Counted from the first letter of the stretch, positions 41,387-53,296 are shown. The stretch is DNA of 64,000 nucleotides from WHSW01 sp963740055 (GCA_963740055.1 CAVUCL010000001.1:434001-498000); one strand, 5' to 3'. The notes: a model not told the origin generated them from the letters alone. Program-made: numbers and translations.

Positions 41387-41470
41387 CGCCGTCGAAACCT
41401 AGCCGACGGGGGACCGGCCTCCGCGTAGCTGCGGCGCGCCGCCAGCCGGCGGTCTATGCTTTGTCCCCGC

Positions 41471-41488
41471 ATTGACTGACCAGTCAAT
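41471..41488. promoter_or_regulatory. Perfect palindromic TetR-type operator before acyl-CoA dehydrogenase
   Basis: ATTGACTG-AC-CAGTCAAT, an 8-bp perfect inverted repeat with a two-base centre. It sits just downstream of a -10-like TATGCT (41455-41460), about where transcription would begin, and 39 bases before the GTG. This sequence type is known from TetR-family repressors of acyl-CoA metabolism. Confidence 0.7.
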
Positions 41489-41526
41489 CGGGTGATTTCC
41501 GAGGTCCGACCGAGGAGGAAGCAGGA

Positions 41527-42852
41527 GTGGATTTCGCGCTCAGCGCCGAGCAGCAGGAGTTCAAGTCCAAGTGCCGCCGGTTCGCGGCCGACGTGATCCG
41601 GCCGGTGGCCGCCCGCCACGACGCCGACGAGTCGACGCCTTGGGAGGTGATCAAGGCCGCCCGCGAGCAGGGGCTGCACGGCCTCGACCACCTGCAGCTG
41701 ATGGGGTCGGACCCCGACGGGATGCTCGGCGTCATCTACTCCGAGGAGATGCACTGGGGCTGCGCCGGGATCGCGCTCGCCGTCTCGGGCTCGTCGCTCG
41801 CCGCCGCCGGCGTCGCCGCCTCCGGCACGCCCGAGCAGATCGCCCGCTGGGTGCCCGAGTGCTTCGGGATCGGCGACGAGATCAAGCTCGGCGCCTACGC
41901 GGTCACCGAGCCGCAGGCAGGGTCCGACGTCCGCAGCCTGCGCGCCACCGCGAGGCGTGACGGCGACGAGTGGGTGCTCGACGGGACCAAGGTCTTCATC
42001 ACCAACGGCGGGATCGCCGACGTGCACGTGGTCGTCGCCAACGTCGCCCCCGAGCTCGGCCACCGCGGCCAGGCTTCGTTCATCGTCGAGAAGGGCACCC
42101 CGGGCCTGCGGCAGGGAAAGAAGGAGACCAAGATCGGGATCCGAGCCTCGCACACGGCCGAGCTCGTGCTCGAGGAGTGCCGGATCCCGGTCGAGAACCT
42201 GCTCGGCGGGATCGAGAAGCTGGAGCGAAGGCTCGAGCGCGCACGCTCGGGCGAGTCCAGCGGCCGGGCCTCGAACGCCCTCGCCACCTTCGAGCTCACG
42301 CGACCGCTGGTCGGCGCGTCGGCGCTCGGGATCGCGCAAGCCGCTTATGAGTGGACGCTCGGCTACCTCGGCAACGGGGCGCTCGCCGCGGACCCGCTCG
42401 AGACCGCGCTCGACGAGAGCTCGACCGCGGGCCGGCCGCCGCTCGAGCGCCAGGCCAACCAGCAGACCTTGGCCCAGGTGGCGACCGAGATCGAGGCCGC
42501 GCGGCTGCTCGTCCAGCGCGCCGCCTGGATGGGTCGGAACGGGGTCCCGCTCACCGGCGGTCAGGGCTCGATGTCGAAGCTCAAGTCCGGCCAGGTCGCG
42601 GTCTGGGCGACGCGCACGCTGATGGACCTGGTCGGCCCCTACGCGGCGACCGCCGAGTGCCCGCTCGAGAAGTGGTTTCGCGACGCGAAGATCTACGAGC
42701 TGTTCGAGGGCACGGCCGAGATCCAGCGCCTGGTGATCTCGCGGATGCAGGTGGCCGAGTACCGCGAGTCGCTGCTCGAGGCGGCCGCGATCGCGGCCGA
42801 GGCGATCGAGCCCGCGGTTGGCGGCTCGGTCGCGGCCACGCCTCAGACATGA
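41527..42852 (+). CDS. Acyl-CoA dehydrogenase
   Basis: 441 residues from GTG with GAGGAGG nearby. FAD flavoprotein of the acyl-CoA dehydrogenase family: GAYAVTEPQAGSDVRSL, DGTKVFITNGGIADV, RASHTAELVLEECRIP and the C-terminal YELFEGTAEIQRLVISR with the catalytic Glu. Residues ~285-320 hold an insertion (GNGALAADPLETALDES) relative to short-chain enzymes. Catalyses the first step of beta-oxidation; chain length not predictable. The promoter has a TetR-type operator. Confidence 0.94.
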   Translation: MDFALSAEQQEFKSKCRRFAADVIRPVAARHDADESTPWEVIKAAREQGLHGLDHLQLMGSDPDGMLGVIYSEEMHWGCAGIALAVSGSSLAAAGVAASGTPEQIARWVPECFGIGDEIKLGAYAVTEPQAGSDVRSLRATARRDGDEWVLDGTKVFITNGGIADVHVVVANVAPELGHRGQASFIVEKGTPGLRQGKKETKIGIRASHTAELVLEECRIPVENLLGGIEKLERRLERARSGESSGRASNALATFELTRPLVGASALGIAQAAYEWTLGYLGNGALAADPLETALDESSTAGRPPLERQANQQTLAQVATEIEAARLLVQRAAWMGRNGVPLTGGQGSMSKLKSGQVAVWATRTLMDLVGPYAATAECPLEKWFRDAKIYELFEGTAEIQRLVISRMQVAEYRESLLEAAAIAAEAIEPAVGGSVAATPQT

Positions 42853-42933
42853 ACTGAAAACCGCGTTGCAGCGCCGGATGGAGCGGCGCGCGAGCGGTCT
42901 CGGGGTCGGCATCCTGGCTGGTACCCTGCGCGA

Positions 42934-43062
42934 GCAAATCGCCGAGTCCGCCCGGCTCGTCCGGGCGGAGCGGGGGAACCAATCCCCACCGGGGCGAATG
43001 GCATGGATCGCTTCGATCCGCGAACGCCTAGCGCGCGAGCGCGAGCCCGTCAGCTAACTCCG
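42934..43062 (+). ncRNA. c-di-AMP (ydaO/yuaA) riboswitch upstream of the M23 peptidase
   Basis: Ordered conserved blocks: CGCCGAGTCCGCC, GCGGGGGAACCAATCCCC, ACCGGGGCGAATGGC and GAGCCCGTCAGCTAACTCCG followed by TAGGCG. This is the ydaO aptamer. A -10-like TACCCT at 42922-42927 places the transcript start near 42934. The aptamer ends only about 12 bases before the ATG at 43075; the only SD-like AGG (in GTAGGCG) is part of the closing stem, which suggests control of translation initiation. Edges approximate. Confidence 0.93.
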
Positions 43063-43074
43063 TAGGCGAACCGC

Positions 43075-44235
43075 ATGCACACCGACAACCGAGCTTTCCA
43101 CGCACGCACCGCCGCGATCGCCCTCGCGTTCGCCGCCCTGCTCGCGTTCGCCGCCCTCGGTGCCGGCGGTGCCGCCGGCCAGGACCTCCAGTCCCGCCTC
43201 GACTCCAAGCAGTCCGAGCTCGACCAGCAGGAGGACCGCGAGGGGGTGCTCTCGAGCGAGCTCTCACGCTACAACGATCAGCTCGACCAGCTCGCGGGGG
43301 AGGTCGCCGTGCTTCGCAACCGGGAGGCGATCGTCCAGGCGGAGCTCGATCGGGTCAAGGCCGAGTTGCGGCGCGAGAAGGCCCAGCTCGAGGAGCTCAA
43401 GCACAAGCTTCGCCGGTCGCTGAACGTGCTCCGCCAGCGGCTCGTCTCGATCTACCGTTCCGATCGCCCGGACGTGCTCACGGTGATGCTCGAGGCTGAC
43501 GGCTTCGACGATCTCGTCTCGCGCTACGAGTACCTGCGCCGGATCGAGGAGCAGGACGCCGACATCGTCGGCCGGGTGCGCGGCCTGCGCAACATCTCGC
43601 GCAACACGGTTGAGCGAATCGAAGCCGCCCGCGACGAGATCGCGGCGAAGAAGGCTGAGCTCGAGCGAACCCGGATGCAGCTCGAGCAGCGCGAGGCCGA
43701 ACTCGACTCCGTCCGCGATCAGAAGGCCGCGGCCCTGGATCAGGTCCATTCCGACATCGAGCGGCTCGAGGGCGACCTCGCCGACATCCAGGACCAGATC
43801 CAGGCGCAGATCCAGGCCGCCTCCTCGACCCCGACCGAACCGCTGCCGGCGGGCCCGATCCAGGGTGGCAGCGGCGGCTGGGTCTGGCCCGTGAACGGGA
43901 CCGTCTCCTCGCCGTTCGGATGGCGCTGGGGACGGATGCACGAGGGGATCGACATCGCCGCGCCCTCGGGCACCCCGATCCGCGCGGCGCAGGCGGGCAC
44001 CGTGATCCTCGCCGCCCCGACCAGCGGCTACGGCAACTACACCTGCGTCGACCACGGTGGCGGGCTCTCCTCCTGCTACGCGCACCAGTCGAGCTATGCC
44101 GTCGGCGTCGGCGACAGCCTCGCGACGGGCGAGGTGCTCGGGTACGTCGGCTGCACCGGCAGCTGCTTCGGCGACCACCTGCACTTCGAGATCCGCGTCA
44201 ACGGCGCCGCCGTCGACCCGCTCGGGTACCTCTAG
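43075..44235 (+). CDS. Secreted coiled-coil M23 (LytM) peptidase
   Basis: 386 residues. Signal peptide (TAAIALAFAALLAFAALGAGGAAG), then a long coiled coil (~residues 38-245, rich in Glu/Leu/Gln/Arg) like PcsB/EnvC-type proteins, a short Pro/Gly linker and a LytM domain: SPFGWRWGRMHEGIDIAAPSGT (His/Asp zinc ligands), TCVDHGGGLSSCYAH and GDHLHFEIR (second His pair). It cuts peptidoglycan crosslinks, probably during division or growth. Directly under a c-di-AMP riboswitch, which fits the wider link between c-di-AMP and wall remodelling. Confidence 0.92.
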   Translation: MHTDNRAFHARTAAIALAFAALLAFAALGAGGAAGQDLQSRLDSKQSELDQQEDREGVLSSELSRYNDQLDQLAGEVAVLRNREAIVQAELDRVKAELRREKAQLEELKHKLRRSLNVLRQRLVSIYRSDRPDVLTVMLEADGFDDLVSRYEYLRRIEEQDADIVGRVRGLRNISRNTVERIEAARDEIAAKKAELERTRMQLEQREAELDSVRDQKAAALDQVHSDIERLEGDLADIQDQIQAQIQAASSTPTEPLPAGPIQGGSGGWVWPVNGTVSSPFGWRWGRMHEGIDIAAPSGTPIRAAQAGTVILAAPTSGYGNYTCVDHGGGLSSCYAHQSSYAVGVGDSLATGEVLGYVGCTGSCFGDHLHFEIRVNGAAVDPLGYL

Positions 44236-44339
44236 CGCTCGCGCCCGGCCGCCCCTTGGCGCCGGCGCTCAAGCTCGCGTACCCTTTGGTCGACGACGTG
44301 TCCAGACCACCCATGAACGGGTACCTGCGCGAGCACAGG

Positions 44340-44960
44340 ATGAGCACCGCGACCCAGACACGAGCCCGACCGACCCGCAACTTCAACCTGCGCGGCCTGC
44401 TTGCCGGCGGCACGGCGACGGTCGCCCTCGTCGTCGGCGCGATCGTCGTCTTCGGCTCGCTCGCCGCCTACGTCGCCTTCAGCGGACTGCCGGTCGGCGA
44501 CGGTTCCGAGAGCTCCGGCGAGGTCGTCGTCGGCGCCGGGTCGGACGCTCCCGAGGCGGCCGCCGCGGGACTCGCCGGCGCCCCCGGTGCCGTGGCCGCG
44601 AGCGCGGCCGCAGGCACCGCGGTCGCGCCGCCGCCCGTGGCCCCGAGCGCTCCGGGTGGTGGCGATGCGATCGCCCCCGCCGGCGTCGACACACCCGTCG
44701 CCGGGTCGCCGTCGGCTCCGGGTGCCGGCGCGGCTCCCGCACCGGTGGAGGAGCCCGGGACGCTCGGCGGCGTGGCCGACGACGCGGGCGACTCGACCGG
44801 TCTTCCGATCGGCGACGCGACCGACGGGGCCACGGCCCCGGTCGACGAGGTGATCGGGGCCGGCCTCGACCAGGTCGGCGGCGCGATCGGCCAGCCCGAC
44901 CTCGGCGCCGAGGTCGAGGGCGCGACCGGCGGGCTCTCCGGGAACCTGCTCGGCGACTGA
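44340..44960 (+). CDS. Single-span membrane protein with Ala/Gly/Pro-rich extracellular region
   Basis: 206 residues from ATG 44340; ATG 44313 or GTG 44298 (with TACCCT 12 bases upstream) are alternative starts. Basic cytoplasmic N-terminus (RARPTRNFNLRG), one membrane helix (GTATVALVVGAIVVFGSLAAYVAF), then about 150 residues of Ala/Gly/Pro/Ser-rich sequence with acidic patches and no recognisable domain. It looks like a wall-spanning stalk. Downstream of the M23 peptidase on the same strand. Confidence 0.65.
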   Translation: MSTATQTRARPTRNFNLRGLLAGGTATVALVVGAIVVFGSLAAYVAFSGLPVGDGSESSGEVVVGAGSDAPEAAAAGLAGAPGAVAASAAAGTAVAPPPVAPSAPGGGDAIAPAGVDTPVAGSPSAPGAGAAPAPVEEPGTLGGVADDAGDSTGLPIGDATDGATAPVDEVIGAGLDQVGGAIGQPDLGAEVEGATGGLSGNLLGD

Positions 44961-44967
44961 GGATCGA

Positions 44968-45699
44968 CTAGTAGGCCAGCGCCCGCGCGAGCCAGCGCAG
45001 CGCGAGGCCATGCAGCTCGGCGTCGTGCTGGGCGGAGCGATGGGTCCCGCCCGGCAGCAGGATCAGCTTGCGCGGCTCCGCGGCGTGCTCGTGGAGCTCG
45101 GCCGAGAACTCGCTCGGGATCCGCTCGTCGCCCTCGGCGTGGATCAGCAGCAGCGGCTTCGATCCGAGCAGCGCGACCGCCTCGCGCAGATCGTGCTCCC
45201 CGAGCCACGCCTCGAGCTCGGCGCGGGCGCGCTCGGAGGCGTGCATCTCGAGCGTCCCGCCGTGCAGGCTCGAGATCAGGTGCCGCTCGCCCGCCGGGCA
45301 GATCGCGATCACCCCGGCGATCGCGTCCGAGGTCGCGGCGCCGTGGATCGCGACGAACCCGCCCATGCTCGAGCCGCGGGCGCAGACCCGGGCCGGGTCG
45401 ACGCCGTCGACCTCGGCCAGCATCCGCGCCATCCGGGGGAGGTCGCCGACCGCCTCCGGCGTCATCTCGTCGGTCGACTCGCCGTGACCGCGCTGGTCGT
45501 AGCTGAGCGCCGCCCAGCCCGAGCCGGCGCAGGCGCGGGCGAAGTCGGCGTGGTTCTCCTTCCGCGACCCGGCGCCGTGGCAGATCACCATCCCCGCCCA
45601 CGGCGGCGGCGAGTCGGGCAGCCAGAGCAGATAGGGGCGCCCGGCGTGCTCGCCGGTTCGCGTCGGCGGGCGCGGCGCTTCGAGCCGGCGTCTGCTCAT
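44968..45699 (-). CDS. Alpha/beta hydrolase (serine aminopeptidase S33-like)
   Basis: 243 residues. HGAGSRKENH, LSYDQRGHGES, nucleophile elbow RGSSMGGFVA, Asp in IHAEGDERIPS and His in PGGTHRSAQHD give a complete triad. Substrate unknown (ester or peptide). A possible leaderless start: TAGCGT (45710-45715, minus strand) ten bases before the ATG. Divergent from the lysA operon. Confidence 0.85.
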   Translation of the reverse strand: MSRRRLEAPRPPTRTGEHAGRPYLLWLPDSPPPWAGMVICHGAGSRKENHADFARACAGSGWAALSYDQRGHGESTDEMTPEAVGDLPRMARMLAEVDGVDPARVCARGSSMGGFVAIHGAATSDAIAGVIAICPAGERHLISSLHGGTLEMHASERARAELEAWLGEHDLREAVALLGSKPLLLIHAEGDERIPSEFSAELHEHAAEPRKLILLPGGTHRSAQHDAELHGLALRWLARALAY

Positions 45700-45762
45700 C
45701 GGCTTGCGAACGCTAGTTGCAGGTACGCGCCGGCGCTCCGTGCCGTCACAATCCGTCGCCGC

Positions 45763-47076
45763 ATGAGCGCCAACGAGACAGCGCGGACCGCGAACCCGGT
45801 CGAGGGCTCGGCCGTGTACCCGATCGGCAGCCGGGTCGACGAACGCGGCCACCTCGAGGTCGGCGGCTGCGACCTGGTCGAGCTCGCGCGCGAGTTCGGC
45901 ACCCCGGCCTACGTCTACGCCGAGGACGACATCCGCGCCCGCGCCCGCGCCTACGTCGATGCCTTTTCCAGCCGCAGCGAGGACTTCGAGGTCATCTACG
46001 CAAGCAAGGCGGCGCCATTCACCGCCGCCTACCGCGTCCTGCGCGAGGCGGGGCTCTCGGTCGACGTCGCCTCGGGCGGCGAGCTGCACATGGCGCTGCG
46101 CGCGGGGTTCGCACCGGGGCGAATTCACATGCACGGCAACAACAAGTCCGACGCCGAGCTGCGCGCCGCGGTCGCCGCCGAGGTCGGGCACGTGATCTGC
46201 GACTCGCTCGCCGAGGTCGCTCGCCTGGACGCGATCTGCGCCGAGGCCGGGCGCCGCCAGCCGGTCCTGATCCGGGTCACGCCCGGGGTCAAGGCCGACA
46301 CCCACTCCTTCATCCAGACCGGCCAGCTCGACTCCAAGTTCGGGCTCGGGCTCGCCGACGGCCTCGCCGCGAGCGCGGTCGAGGCGGTGCTCGCGACCGA
46401 CAACCTCGAGCTCGTCGGCCTGCACGCGCACATCGGCTCGCAGATCTTCGAGCTCGAGCCCTACGTGCGCGCGATCGAGGCGCTGGGCGGGCTCGCCGAC
46501 CCGGCCTGGTGTCGGCTGCTCAACGTCGGCGGCGGGCTCGGGATCGCCTACACCCACGACGACCAGCCGCCCTCGATCGCCGACTACGTCGAGGTCAAGG
46601 TCAACGGGGTGCGCGAGGTGTTCGAGCGCCCGCCGCGGATCCTGGTCGAGCCGGGCCGGTCGCTGGTCGGCAACGCCGGGGTCACCGCCTACACGGTCGG
46701 CACGGTGAAGGAGATCCCCGGGGTGCGGACCTACGTCGCCGTCGACGGCGGCATGTCCGACAACATGCGGCCGATGCTCTACGGCTCGCGCTACGAGGCG
46801 ATCGTCGCCGACCGCGCCGCCGACCCGGCGACGACGATGGCGACCGTGGCCGGGATGCACTGCGAGTCCTCGGACGTGATCGTCCGCGACGTCGAGCTCG
46901 CCGACCCGCGACCCGGGGACGTGCTCGTCACCCCGGCGACGGGCGCATACGGTTACGCGATGGCCTCGAACTACAACGGCGTCCCGCGCCCGCCGGTGAT
47001 CTTCTGCCGCGACGGCGACGCGCGGATCGTGGTCCGCCGCGAGACCTACGACGACCTGACCGCCAGGGATCGATGA
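45763..47076 (+). CDS. lysA: Diaminopimelate decarboxylase
   Basis: 437 residues, PLP alanine-racemase fold. PLP-Lys in VIYASKAAP, HMHGNNKSD, GLHAHIGSQIF, VEPGRSLVGNAG, active-site Cys in HCESSDVI, and TGAYGYAMASNYNG. Converts meso-diaminopimelate to lysine. Starts a lysA-hom-thrC operon, each gene overlapping or abutting the next, which groups the aspartate-family branch enzymes. Confidence 0.96.
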   Translation: MSANETARTANPVEGSAVYPIGSRVDERGHLEVGGCDLVELAREFGTPAYVYAEDDIRARARAYVDAFSSRSEDFEVIYASKAAPFTAAYRVLREAGLSVDVASGGELHMALRAGFAPGRIHMHGNNKSDAELRAAVAAEVGHVICDSLAEVARLDAICAEAGRRQPVLIRVTPGVKADTHSFIQTGQLDSKFGLGLADGLAASAVEAVLATDNLELVGLHAHIGSQIFELEPYVRAIEALGGLADPAWCRLLNVGGGLGIAYTHDDQPPSIADYVEVKVNGVREVFERPPRILVEPGRSLVGNAGVTAYTVGTVKEIPGVRTYVAVDGGMSDNMRPMLYGSRYEAIVADRAADPATTMATVAGMHCESSDVIVRDVELADPRPGDVLVTPATGAYGYAMASNYNGVPRPPVIFCRDGDARIVVRRETYDDLTARDR

Positions 47077-48296
47077 GCGAGAACGCGCGTATCGGCCTCT
47101 TGGGCTTTGGCACGGTGGGCTCGGCGTTCGCCGAGCAGCTCGGCGAGCGCGCCTTCCAGGTCGAGGCGATCAGCGGCCGGCGCCCGGAGCTGGCCGGCGT
47201 CCTGCGCCGCTCCGAGGGCGAGTTCGAGTCGATCCTCGCCGACTCCGAGATCGTCGTCGAGCTGATCGGCGGCACCGAGCCGGCGCGCGAGTACGTCCTC
47301 CGCGCGCTCGAGGCCGGCAAGCACGTGATCACCGCGAACAAGCAGCTCGTCGCGCAGCACGGCGACGAGCTGTTCGATGCCGCGCGCGCCGCCGGGGTCC
47401 AGCTTCGCTTCGAGGCCGCGGTCGCCGGGGTCGTGCCGGTGATCAGGGTGATCCAGGAGAGCCTCGCCGCGACCAGGATCGAGAAGGTGCTCGGGATCGT
47501 CAACGGGACGACGAACTTCATCCTCACCGAGATGGCGGCAACCGGCGCCGCCTACGGCGAGGTGCTGGCCCGCGCCCAGGAGCTCGGCTACGCGGAGGCG
47601 GACCCGAGCGCCGACGTCGGCGGCGCCGACGCGGCCGCGAAGATGGCGATCCTCGCCCGGCTCGCGTTCGACACCCCGGTCAGGCTCGAGGACGTCACCT
47701 ACGAGGGGATCACCGAGATCCAGCCCGACGACCTCGCCTACGCGAAGGAGCTCGGGCTCTCGCTGAAGCTGCTCGGGATCGCCGAGCGCCGCGCCGACGC
47801 GATCAGCGTCCGCGTCTTCCCCTGCTTCCTCAACGCCGACCACCCGCTGGCCCCGATCGAGGGCCCGTTCAACGCGGTCATGGTCGAGGCGCCGACGATC
47901 ACCGAGATCACGATGTCGGGCCCCGGCGCCGGTGGGGTGCAGACGGCGACCGCGGTGCTCGGCGACCTGGTCTCGATCCTCTCCGGCGAGGCCCCGGTCG
48001 ACCAGCCGCGCGAGCGCCTCGAGGTGGTCCGCGAGGTGAGCTCGTCGTTCTATCTGCACCTCGAGGTCGCCGACCGGCCGCTGGTGCTGGCGCGGATCGC
48101 CGAGGTCCTCGGCGGCGAGGGGATCTCGGTCGAGAGCGTCGTCCAGCGAGGCCTCGGCGACGACGCGCGCCTGGTGATGGTCCTCCACGAGGCGCCCGAG
48201 GCCGACTTCTACGCGGCGCTGGGCAAGATCGCCGAGCTCGACTTCCTGCGCGCGGCGCCGCGCGCGATCCGGGTGGTCGAGGAGGTGTTCGCGTGA
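47073..48296 (+). CDS. hom: Homoserine dehydrogenase with ACT domain
   Basis: 407 residues. ATGA overlap with lysA. NAD(P) site RIGLLGFGTVGSAF, then LEAGKHVITANKQLVA, GIVNGTTNFILTEM, DVGGADAAAKMAILARLAF; C-terminal ACT domain (residues ~325-407, YLHLEVADRPLVLARIAEVLG) for feedback by threonine. Reduces aspartate-semialdehyde to homoserine. Confidence 0.96.
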   Translation: MSENARIGLLGFGTVGSAFAEQLGERAFQVEAISGRRPELAGVLRRSEGEFESILADSEIVVELIGGTEPAREYVLRALEAGKHVITANKQLVAQHGDELFDAARAAGVQLRFEAAVAGVVPVIRVIQESLAATRIEKVLGIVNGTTNFILTEMAATGAAYGEVLARAQELGYAEADPSADVGGADAAAKMAILARLAFDTPVRLEDVTYEGITEIQPDDLAYAKELGLSLKLLGIAERRADAISVRVFPCFLNADHPLAPIEGPFNAVMVEAPTITEITMSGPGAGGVQTATAVLGDLVSILSGEAPVDQPRERLEVVREVSSSFYLHLEVADRPLVLARIAEVLGGEGISVESVVQRGLGDDARLVMVLHEAPEADFYAALGKIAELDFLRAAPRAIRVVEEVFA

Positions 48297-48297
48297 G

Positions 48298-49332
48298 ATG
48301 CCGCTGCCGCTGATCGAGCGCTGGCGCGAGCGCCTGGCGCTCGAGCCGGGCGATCCGGTCGTGACCCTGAACGAGGGCTCGACCCCGCTGGTCGAGGCGC
48401 CGGTGATCTCGGAGCGGGTCGGCGCCCGGGTGCTGCTCAAGCTCGAGGGGGCGAACCCGACCGGGAGCTTCAAGGACCGTGGGATGACGGTCGCGGTCTC
48501 GCGGGCCAAGGGAGCCGGGGCGGAGGCGGTGATCTGCGCCTCGACCGGCAACACCGCCGCCAGCGCCGCCGCCTATGCCGCGCGCGCCGGGATGCGCGGC
48601 GCGGTGATCGTTCCCGAGGGCAAGATCGCGATCGGCAAGCTCGCCCAGGCGCTGATGCACGGGGCTCGCGTGATCGCCCTGCGCGGCAACTTCGACCAGG
48701 CGCTGGAGATCGTCCGTGCGCTCGCCGAGCGCCACCCGGTCGAGCTCGTCAACTCGGTCAACCCCTACCGGATCGAGGGCCAGAAGACGGCGGCGTTCGA
48801 GGTCGCCGACGAGCTCGGCACGGCGCCCGACGCGCTCGCGATCCCGGTCGGCAACGCCGGCAACGTGACCGCCTGGTGGCGCGGCTTCGGCGAGCTCGAT
48901 GCCGCGCCGCTGCTTTACGGGTTCCAGGCCGAGGGCGCGGCGCCGCTGGTGCGCGGCGAGCCGGTCGCCGAGCCGGAGACCGTCGCCTCGGCGATCCGGA
49001 TCGGCAACCCGGCGCGCTGGGAGGAGGCGATGGCCGCCTTCACCTCCTCGCGCGGACGGGTCGAGACCGTCAGCGACGAGCAGATCCTCGACGCCTACCG
49101 CCTGCTCGCGGCGCGCGAGGGCGTCTTCTGCGAGCCCGCCTCGGCGGCCTCGGTCGCCGGCATCCTCGCCCACGGGCTGCCCGGCGCCGACGGCGGCGCG
49201 AGTCCCGAGACCGTCGTCTGCGTGCTCACCGGCCACGGGCTCAAGGACCCCGACACGGCGCTCGGCACGGCGCCGGCGGTGATCGGCTGCGACGCCGACC
49301 TGGCCGCGGTCGAGCGCGTCGTCTTCGACTGA
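48298..49332 (+). CDS. thrC: Threonine synthase
   Basis: 344 residues; ATG one base after the hom stop. PLP fold II: TLNEGSTPLVEAP, PLP-Lys in NPTGSFKDRGMTVAV, ICASTGNTAASAAAYAAR, PVGNAGNVTAWWRGF. Converts O-phosphohomoserine to threonine. Compact class without the N-terminal extension of the fungal type. Last gene of the lysA-hom-thrC operon. Confidence 0.96.
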   Translation: MPLPLIERWRERLALEPGDPVVTLNEGSTPLVEAPVISERVGARVLLKLEGANPTGSFKDRGMTVAVSRAKGAGAEAVICASTGNTAASAAAYAARAGMRGAVIVPEGKIAIGKLAQALMHGARVIALRGNFDQALEIVRALAERHPVELVNSVNPYRIEGQKTAAFEVADELGTAPDALAIPVGNAGNVTAWWRGFGELDAAPLLYGFQAEGAAPLVRGEPVAEPETVASAIRIGNPARWEEAMAAFTSSRGRVETVSDEQILDAYRLLAAREGVFCEPASAASVAGILAHGLPGADGGASPETVVCVLTGHGLKDPDTALGTAPAVIGCDADLAAVERVVFD

Positions 49333-49395
49333 CCGGGCGCGGTTTCCGCGCTTCGCGCGCGACCCGCGCGCGCCGCGGCGATCGACGCTGCGACG

Positions 49396-50043
49396 ATGGC
49401 CATGCCCTCGCTGCGCCTCGCCGCCAGCCTGCTGGCGCCGCCGCGCTGCGGGATCTGCGCGGCGCCGGCCGATCCCGCGGCGCCGATCTGCGCGCCCTGC
49501 GAGCGCGAGCTCGCGTCCGGGCGCGCGGCGACGGTCGCGGTCGCCGGGGTCGGCGAGGTGGTCGCGGCGCTCCCCTATCGTGGTGCGGCGCGCGAGCTCG
49601 TCGGGGCGCTCAAGTTCGGCGCCAACCTCGGCCTCGCCCGGGTCGCCGCGGCGGCGATCGCGGCGGCGATTCGCGCGCCGCTCGACGGCTTCGCGGCGGT
49701 CGCGGTCCCGCCGTCTCCGCTGCGCCTGCGCATGCGCGGGTTCGATCCCGCCGACGAGATCGCGAGCGCCGTCGCCGCGCGACTCGAGCTCGAGCGCGAG
49801 GCCCCGCTCGCCCGCGCGCACGGACCGCGCCAGGTCGGGCGCCGCCGGGTCGAGCGCCTGCGCTCGCCGCCGCGCGTGCGCGCGCTCGGCGCCTCTCCCG
49901 CCCGCGTGTTGCTGATCGACGACGTGCTCACCACCGGCGCGACCCTCGCCGCGTGTGCGGCGGCGCTGCGCCGCGCGGGCTGTGCCGAGCTGCGCACGGC
50001 GGTCTTCGCTCGCGCGCTTGGCGCCGCGGATCTGGAGGCGTAG
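49396..50043 (+). CDS. comF: ComF family phosphoribosyltransferase-like protein
   Basis: 215 residues. N-terminal zinc ribbon CGIC...CAPC, then PYRGAARELVGALKFGANLGLA and the PRPP-binding motif VLLIDDVLTTGATL. Linked to DNA uptake in competent bacteria, but ubiquitous. The comF-hpf-secA(-prfB) neighbourhood is widely conserved in Gram-positive bacteria. Confidence 0.88.
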   Translation: MAMPSLRLAASLLAPPRCGICAAPADPAAPICAPCERELASGRAATVAVAGVGEVVAALPYRGAARELVGALKFGANLGLARVAAAAIAAAIRAPLDGFAAVAVPPSPLRLRMRGFDPADEIASAVAARLELEREAPLARAHGPRQVGRRRVERLRSPPRVRALGASPARVLLIDDVLTTGATLAACAAALRRAGCAELRTAVFARALGAADLEA

Positions 50044-50083
50044 GATCCGTGGCCCGAAAGAGCGCCAGCGAAAGGAGCCGCCA

Positions 50084-50432
50084 GTGAGGATCGAGGTGAG
50101 GGGACGAAACACCGAGGTCACCGAGGAGCTTCGCGACGCGATCAACAAGCGCTTCGCCAGGGTCGGGCGTCAGGTCTCCGAGCTCGCCCGGCTCGAGGTC
50201 GAGCTGATCGAGGAGCGCAACCCGTCGATCTCCGACCGCTACGTCGCCGAGGCGACCCTGCACCTGAAGCGGCGTCACGCTGCGCGCCCGCGAGGCGTCG
50301 CCGGAGATGCTGCACTCGATCCACGAGCTCGCCGAGGACATCCGCCGCCAGGTCAAGCGCCACCGCGAGAAGCGCCGCGGGCGCGAGCGCACCCGCCGGG
50401 CGATCGGCCGCCTGCGTCGCCGCGAGGCCTGA
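50084..50432 (+). CDS. hpf: Ribosome hibernation factor (HPF/RaiA family), short, frame-disrupted
   Basis: About 115 residues from GTG with AAAGGAG upstream. Frame 1 reads IEVRGRNTEVTEELRDAINKRF and on to VAEATLHLK. After an apparent extra C near 50270, the next frame reads GVTLRAREASPEMLHSIHELAED and a basic tail ending RLRRREA at TGA 50432. This is the S30AE ribosome-binding domain; the C-terminal dimerisation domain of the long HPF typical of actinobacteria is absent. Lies between comF and secA, a conserved arrangement. The break is most likely a sequence error. Confidence 0.8.
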
Positions 50433-50453
50433 TCCGAAGCCAGAAGCGGTCTG

Positions 50454-50459
50454 TACCCT
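50454..50459 (+). promoter_or_regulatory. -10 element TACCCT of secA
   Basis: TACCCT ends eight bases before the secA ATG, with no Shine-Dalgarno (GAATCGGG). Points to leaderless translation of an essential gene. Confidence 0.5.
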
Positions 50460-50467
50460 GAATCGGG

Positions 50468-53296
<2,829 letters not shown>

